Both the position numbers and the translations under genes were made by a program. The notes under the pieces are model-generated. The model saw only the letters and a list, made by a program, of their open reading frames with translations, ran no database searches and was not told where the DNA came from. A stretch of 64,000 bases of DNA from Phocoena phocoena (taxonomy: Eukaryota; Chordata; Mammalia; Artiodactyla; Phocoenidae): contig NC_089232.1 of assembly GCF_963924675.1 (NCBI RefSeq), positions 44,494,522-44,558,521 on the forward strand, read 5' to 3'. Shown piece after piece: positions 57,378-64,000 of this stretch (within the stretch, counting starts at the first letter, position 1; the number at the start of each line of letters is the position of its first letter).

Positions 57378-58621
57378 CCTGAGAAGGGAACTTGGGTGTT
57401 AATCAATTGCGAGACCTATTGATCGGAGGAAGCCTCCTGCTTTTCAGTTCTAAACGTAGTTGAAACCCAGCGTTTAATCATTTCATTAGATATTTCTTCT
57501 GGATCTTGGTTTAGTAGTGCAACACTGTGTGTGTGTATATATGTGTGTATGTTGTAGAAAATTTAGAAGGTCTGTGGAAGAATAAAACCATCACTTCACA
57601 GAGTGGTTTTGGTGTGTATTTCTAACGGTGTGTGTATGTGTTGGGGTTACGTATGGTACATTTTGTTCCATAATCATTTTTCTCACACTAAATGGGGAAA
57701 TACCTTTCATTTAGAAATATTCTACATTGTTTTAATGGGTGTAGTATTCTAAGTATGTACTGTTAACCCCTTATAGTTAAATATTCAAGTTATTCCTACA
57801 TTTTTTGCAAACATGAAGAATGCTAAAATGAATATAATTGAATATAAATTATTGCTCTTATAATTATTTCCAAATTGCTGGGTTATAGTATTTAGGCTTT
57901 TGGTTCATGTTGCAGAACTTCCCTTCAGAAAGATACAAATTATTTTGAGTAATGTATAGGAGTGTCTGTCCTGAAACCTTGGCCAGGATTAAGTACTACA
58001 TATGCATTTCTGATGGTTTTAACTCTTTCTAAGATAGCTGTTTTGTCAGTTTTAAGTAAATTACTTAATGAGAACCAGATTTAAATTGAAAAAGAGTAAA
58101 TTGGTAATTTTTTCCTCCTATATATGGTTTAAAGTCTTGCATGGATAAGTAGTGAGAGCAATGGAAATATCTTCTCAGTTTTCTTTATTTACCCAAATCC
58201 GGGTACTCTTAATTCCTTGTCAGAACTTCTAACTGGTTTTTCCACTAAATCCTATATGTTAAGCCAAATTAATCTTCCTAAAGTATGGCTCTAATCATAG
58301 CACTTAAGGGGTTTTCCTTTACTTTTCAAATTAAGTTCATACTATCCTGGACTTTTAAGAGGCATTCCATGGTCTAATCCTAGCCTTTATAATCCCATCT
58401 CCCATTACTCTGTCTCCAGCCACATTGAAGGACTTGTTTCCTAAACATGCCTGTTCTTTGCATTTGCTTGTGTTTTTCTCTCTGTCTAAAATCCCCCTTC
58501 CCATTTCATTTTGCCCAAGTCTTGTCAGAAGCCCAATCCTTCCTGAATTATTCACCTTCCAGGTGGAGGGAATCCAGTATTCCTCAGAACTCCTATCTCT
58601 TGGTTTTCATTTTGTGCCTTC

Positions 58622-58732
58622 TGTTACAGTTATATATCTATATATATTACAGTTATATATAACTAATATATATGTATATAATACATGTAATATATATATG
58701 TAATTAAAAATATATTATATAAATAAATATTG
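58622..58732. repeat. TA-rich low-complexity tract
   Basis: A dense ATAT/TATA mix, partly self-complementary. The pieces before it (58270-58600) and after it (58741-58800, 'aaattccttgaaggcagc') may be L2-derived. Confidence 0.75.
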
Positions 58733-59024
58733 GCTTTTTTTCCTAGTCTGTAAATTCCTTGAAGGCAGCAAAAGAAACAGTGGTGGCCTTATCACTGGGT
58801 CTCCTCATTGACTCCGCACAGCTTTTCAACAAAGTGACAGGATGAGAACTTTGATGTTCAGCCAGGTTTACTCCTGGCCTGAGCCTTATACATCCATTCT
58901 TGGGAATTTTTTAAAATGGTTTTTCAAATGGGAGAAATAAAAGGGATCCCCTACCTTACCCCTTTTTTAAAGGAGCAATTAATTAACTTAAGCAACATCT
59001 GTAAATCCCGGATTTTTAGATCAT

Positions 59025-59145
59025 ACCCACAAGCAAGACATCTTAATAGTCACTTATTCTTGTTTTATGGGTAAGGAAACCAAGAAAACTAAAGAGATTA
59101 AATTATTTGTTCAGGACTAGACAGCTAGTGGCATAGGGTCATTAT
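59025..59145 (-). repeat. MIR-like fragment
   Basis: 'ttttatgggtaaggaaacca' and 'ttgttcaggactagacagct' follow reversed MIR order. Diverged. Confidence 0.45.
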
Positions 59146-60944
59146 CATGGATAATGCTCATTTATGTTACTGGATGTGTATTTATGTGTATGTAATGTAT
59201 ATGTTTAAATTTGCCTCATTGCTTTCAAACTTTTTAATCCAATCACCTTTTAGGCATTTATGTAAGGTATTGCTAGACACTAAAATACTGTTTGTCTCTC
59301 CTCAATACCACGATCTTATATTTATTCTAGGTAGCTCAAAGCAATTTAAGATTAAAAAATTATTAAATGTTAATGATACTTCTGCAAGTCTATTGTTAAG
59401 AGTTGGCAATTGAGACAGATTTAGGAATTACTACTCTCAGATTACAGATTTGCCAAAATTCTGATTTTCCATAAGAATAGCTGTTGCTAGTGTATAGTTG
59501 TTGTATATACTAATTTGTGTATTTTTTCCACTTAAATAATCTAAAATTAAAATAGATTATCCTGGTCAGTGATGTGAATACTTTACCTTATTTCATTATC
59601 TGTATTATTAGCTATTTATTCATTGAGCATTTATACTGAGTGTGTGCCATAGGTGTGTAAGGTTATAGAAGTATAACTATAACTAGTTTACCTACTAGTG
59701 AAGTTGATTCTTTTTTTAAACTAGTAATTTGCTCAGACTTTTCCCCCTATTCCAGTTTATTAAGCTTTTCAGGTTTATAGAGTTATGGAACGTATGTTTT
59801 CCATTTAGTTTTTATTAGTAGAAAACAGGATTTTGGCAGCAATTTCCTATTTCTAAGGTTTGGTGCCTATTTCTTGTAATGTGTGTATGCCAACAAGAAG
59901 TAAAGTTGGAAGTGGGAAGTTAGAATTATTTTCTGCTGTATTTTTTGTCATCTTCTAATAAAGCTGGAAATGGAATGTGGGATTAAAGGAAGTGTTGAAA
60001 ACAACATGAACTAATTAATTAAATTAATTGTGGTGGTGGTTATTGAACCTCACTGTTTTCAGTCTCAGAGAAATTTGGATTTTCCTAAGAAGGCAGCAAC
60101 AATCATAGGTAGTTTTACCTTCCTTCAGTATATTAAGACATTTTCTACTTGAGGATACTTAATATAAGAGAAACAAGCACTTAAAGTAAGCTCAAATTTC
60201 ATGGCAAATAATGGAGGGAAAAAGATTTTGTTAAGACTTGAAACATAAAACCAACAGTTATGAAAATAAGTTTTAGTTTATTTTTAACAAAATTTAGGTT
60301 GTAATCATAGCTGTGCATAAGTCTTAGAATGAACAGAGATGAATCAAGATTTTGGGCTTTTTGGTGTGTATTTTTTACTACAAAATTGGTAGCACAACAT
60401 GATATTTTTGTGGTTGAATTTTCACAGTGGATCACATGTAATGTCCTTTTACAAAAATGTTCAAGGGTTTTAATGACTTTCCTCGTGGCTTCTCTTAATC
60501 TTTTGAGGTCAGATATTCTGTTTTGAAGTGCCTATTGGACAATCTCTTTTGGAGTAATTCTCCAACATCACTCAAAACATTAACCGTACAAAATGCTACA
60601 TTATTAGGAAGATCTGCAGTTTTGTGTTGTGGTTGATTTGTGTTGTCTTATCTATTAATATCTATCTATCTGTAGCTATTTATAGTTTTAATTTATTTTT
60701 TTCAGAGAGAGGGACAATTTAGATGGCTTCTAGGAACCAGGACTTGCAATTTGAACAGAACATGATTTACTCCTATTACTGAATCTATGTTACTGGAATT
60801 TACTGGTCTGTGTATATAACTCTGCTCATGGTGTTAGTTAATTACTTCTCTCTTTAAATTGGGGTTGAAACACTATTTGGAATCCTCAAGTAGGGTAAAA
60901 AGCAAACTTGAGTACTGATAAATTCCTTTAAATACAAAATATGT

Positions 60945-61150
60945 GGTATGATGGAAAGAGTGAGACCTTCACAGTCAGACCTGAATTTTAATCAGTAACC
61001 CTGCACAATTTATTTAATAATACCTCTGAGCCTTGATTGCCTTATGTATAAAGTGCAGATAATAAACACTTTATAGAGTTGTTGTGATTAGTGATAATGT
61101 ATATAAAGTACTTGCACAGTTCCTTGCTCAGAATAGGGGATTACTAAATT
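60945..61150 (+). repeat. MIR SINE, nearly full length
   Basis: 'tggtatgatggaaagagtga', 'ctctgagccttgattgcctt', 'tatagagttgttgtgattag' and 'agtacttgcacagttccttg' give the full MIR order. Confidence 0.75.
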
Positions 61151-61544
61151 TTTATAGAAAGGGCAAATATAGAATTTATACTAGTTTTATGTAAAATGTT
61201 TCTTCCTTAGATGTGTGGTTGTTGAAATGGACAACATACAGTAAAGTTGTCAGAAGTAAAACAGGGAAGCTTTAGTGATGAAAGAGACAAGGACCTGAAA
61301 TTGTATCTTTTAAAAACTCTAGCTACAGGATGAGGAGAGATGGCCAAGAGAGATGCTGGTTTGCCAAGTATTTGGTTGAGATACTTTGTAGCAATACTAG
61401 GTATCCTTCAACCTGAAACTTGCTAACTGAAACCAAGTTAGCAGTGCTTCCAGAGAAAGTTGAACTCACCTTTTAAAAAATCAGAGCTTAGTTAAGCATC
61501 GTATTTAATATTTGATTGCCCTGCTTGACTGTATCTCTTCAGAC

Positions 61545-61690
61545 ATTACTTTTATTTAGTGTGTTTAATTCATCAAGCATTTCCATGTGTGCAATCTCCA
61601 TTCATTTTCAACTAACTTGTTAGGTGGCTATCATTTTTCTAATTTTACATGATGGTAACTAGAAGGAAGAAATAGGACTCAAGCTCCTCT
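61545..61690 (-). repeat. MIR-like fragment
   Basis: 'gcaatctccattcattttca', 'ttctaattttacatgatggt' and 'aataggactcaagctcct' suggest a reversed, worn MIR. Confidence 0.35.
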
Positions 61691-63224
61691 TACCGTGTTT
61701 GCTGAAAGAGTTAAGCTCCCGCTCTGCACAGATATTTTTGTGGACCACCACCTGTCATTTTTTAGCCAAGTGAATGGTTATTATATGGAGATAAAATGCT
61801 TACTATGTGGTAATAAATGATCAACTCTGAATTCTAGTCACTTTTCCTGGCAATTGGGAAGAATTTGATTTAAGGATTGTGATTTCTAATAAATACATAA
61901 TTATTTATTAATTTAAAGACCATGGTTGTGAAAAATAACAACTGAAAATTTAGTATCATTCTAATATTCATATGTTTATTTATTAACTTCCTTTTTAACT
62001 GCCTTTCTCATTCTTCATCTGACTTTATTAAAGAGAACTTAATATTTGCTTTTGCTTAGGAAGTAGGCATTTTACTGCTAGCTGTTCCTTGTTCTCCCAG
62101 TATTTTGGGGACCACCTAGTTCAATGTTTTTTTCCACCCAGACAAAAGATTTAAAAATTGAAACCTAACTTCAGGCTGTTCAAGGAAGAGCTACAGTAAG
62201 AATTTGATTTGAGGCAAAATGTAATTGGATGGCTCCTGCATGTAAGGCTGGCACTATTTTTAGCTATGACAGATGACAGTTAATGATTACCAGATGTAGG
62301 CAACTCGTCTTACTCTGCATTGGGCCAGAAGTGTTTCTTTTGAATAAGAGATGATAGTGTACTGAATTATTTTAAATGAAAATTTTAGTTTGATAAATTG
62401 CTACTGCTTAAAGCACTATCAAAATAAAGATTTTTCACATTTTCATTTGGAAAACAAAAGTGGGGAAGCACTGCAGGGAATAAATCACTTTTTTCTAAGT
62501 GACAAAAAATTGTTTAAATTGATCAAAATTATTTTAGTAATCCATAAGCATCTTATAAGAGGAAAAAGCACTGTTAGATTAATTTCAGATCTTTAAAAGG
62601 ATATTTCATGAACATTTTATTTAAGAATAAAGTTTACATCACAGTAGGTTGCCTTGCATGATTAACACTCCATTCTGCAGTGTAGAAGGAAACTTCAGGA
62701 ATCATGAAGGTTTAAATTTTCCTTTACAAGCCCTTTGTCTTAATTTTGGTTTCTCACGAATAAAGAGGCCATTGAACTCTTCCTTCATAAACAAAACTAA
62801 TAAAGTGATTACAGAGGAATCCAAAATTAGCATTTTAGTGACCCTATAGTTCTTATTTAAAGATGTCCTTTATTTTAATTTGAAAATATTACAGTCTTTA
62901 ATTATTCTTAGGAATAGAAACATTTTAATCTGATCACTATTCAGACAGTGCAGCAAATATTAATGAAGCAGGTAATGAGAATATAAAGATGAAATGCATT
63001 TAGCAGCCCTTCAGGGTCTAGTAAGGAGAGACAAGCCTGTAAAACAATATTTACTGTTTTATAAATTATCTGAAAGCATTGCTATTTGTTACTTAATAAG
63101 TGTGGATATCTGATGGTAGTTTAAATAAAACAAATGTTAAATCCAAAGCACAGAAACATTTTTTGAATAATTAGGATTAGTGCATGCTTTAAACTGGCAT
63201 TAAGTGTGCATTCATTGTAATCAA

Positions 63225-63345
63225 TTAGTAATATTTATTGAAGGTTTAGTTGGTTCAGGCTTTGTGCTCAGCTCTGGAGATGTGGTAGGTAGTAAGATAA
63301 AATGCTGTCTTCTGGAGCTTACAACCTAGCAGAGAAACATGTTTA
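63225..63345 (-). repeat. L2 3' end, reversed
   Basis: 'aatatttattgaaggtttag', 'tttgtgctcagctctggaga' and 'ctggagcttacaacctagca' are the reversed L2 tail in order. Confidence 0.55.
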
Positions 63346-63354
63346 AAATGACTT

Positions 63355-64000
63355 TTTTTTTTAAATTAAGTGTACATACAACTCATTGACTTAGTATATT
63401 TATGGAATTGTGCAGCCATCACCATCATTTAATTTCAGAACATTTTCATCCCCCCCCCCGCCAAAAAATCTTAAACCCATCATCAGTCACTCGCCATCTC
63501 TCCTCCTCCCAGTTACTGGCAACCACAAATCTACTTTCTGCCTCTCTAGAACTGCCTATTCTAGACACTTCATGTAAACAGAACCATACAACTGTGTAAC
63601 CTTTTGTGTTTGCCTTCTTTAACTTAGCATATTTTCAAGCCTCATCCATGCTGTAGCATGTTATCAGTACTTCATTCCTTTTTATTATCCAATAATATTC
63701 CATTGTATGAATATTTTGTTTATTCATTAGTTGATGGACGTTTGGGCTGTTTCCACTTTGGGTTATTATGAATAATGCTGCTGTGAACATTTGTGTACAT
63801 AGATTTTTTTCTAGTCTTTTGGGTGGAAATTCCTAGGTGTGGAATTGCTGGGTCATATGGTAACTCTCTGTTTAACTTTCTGAGGAATTGCCAAACAGTT
63901 TTTCACGGTGGCTGAATTTTACATTCCCATCAGCAATGTAAGAGGATTCCAATCATCATCACTCTTGCCAACATTTGTCATTGTCCATCTTTTTTACTTT
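63355..64000 (-). mobile_element. L1M 3' end, continues past the window
   Basis: Reversed L1M text: 'aattgtgcagccatcaccat', 'actggcaaccacaaatctac', 'gttgatggacgtttgggctg' and 'attgctgggtcatatggtaa'. It has no open frames. Confidence 0.75.

Larger units (their letters stand above)
39097..64000 (+). other. RTN4: RTN4 intron 3 (5' part, continues past the window)
   Basis: It begins GTAATC. The RTN4-C starter exon and its promoter sit inside it near 53 kb. I did not find the common reticulon exon (VVDLLYWRD...) before 64000. The intron is full of L1, SINE, MIR and L2 relics. The stretches 39189-39760, 45178-46350, 48800-50000, 50870-52740, 53260-54080, 54205-56160 and 61700-63220 hold no feature that I can name beyond the items listed separately. 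Confidence 0.88.

Noticed and set aside
53254..64000. Common reticulon exon (VVDLLYWRD...) inside the window
   Set aside because: I scanned for its coding sequence on + and did not find it. It should lie beyond the right edge.

Overview
This window is nuclear DNA from a mammal, and very probably a whale or dolphin. The sign is a set of young, high-identity tRNA-derived SINEs of the CHR-1/CHR-2 type (Cetacea, hippos, ruminants). Several have perfect 10-15 bp target-site duplications (TSDs), and the crisp CHR-2 copies are of the form abundant in cetaceans. Older mammalian repeats (MIR, L2, MaLR LTRs, L1M, hAT and Tigger relics) fill much of the rest.

The only gene I can support is RTN4 (reticulon 4, Nogo), on the + strand. 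Bases 1-18,000 are intergenic DNA upstream of it, mostly repeats, with a long polypyrimidine tract at 7462-7618. A CpG-island, TATA-less promoter (P1, about 18.5-19.2 kb) leads into exon 1 (coding 19238-19799). Intron 1 is 16.2 kb. Exon 2 is a 57-base cassette (35956-36012) with a non-canonical GC donor. Intron 2 is 687 bases. The giant Nogo-A-specific exon 3 is 36700-39096. Intron 3 starts at 39097 and runs past the window end. Inside it lies the separate starter exon of the short isoform RTN4-C (coding 53220-53253) with its own CpG-poor leader and promoter. The shared reticulon-homology exons (membrane hairpins and Nogo-66) were not found and should lie beyond 64000.

The pieces work as one modular gene. 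Exon 1, exon 2, exon 3 and the RTN4-C starter all end in phase 1, and exons 2 and 3 are whole multiples of three. Exons 1+2+3+common therefore give RTN4-A, exons 1+2+common give RTN4-B, and the starter exon+common gives RTN4-C, all in frame. The window supplies the complete variable N-terminal half of each isoform, about 1005 residues for RTN4-A.

I found no bacterial-type system, CRISPR array, structural RNA gene or second protein gene. The most interesting signals are the GC-AG intron at the A/B splice decision point, an upstream ORF and a perfect hairpin with E-boxes in the RTN4-C leader, a cluster of perfect AP-1 sites before P1, an inverted pair of young SINEs upstream of exon 2, and an L1 insertion that looks as if its RNA was polyadenylated prematurely inside ORF2.
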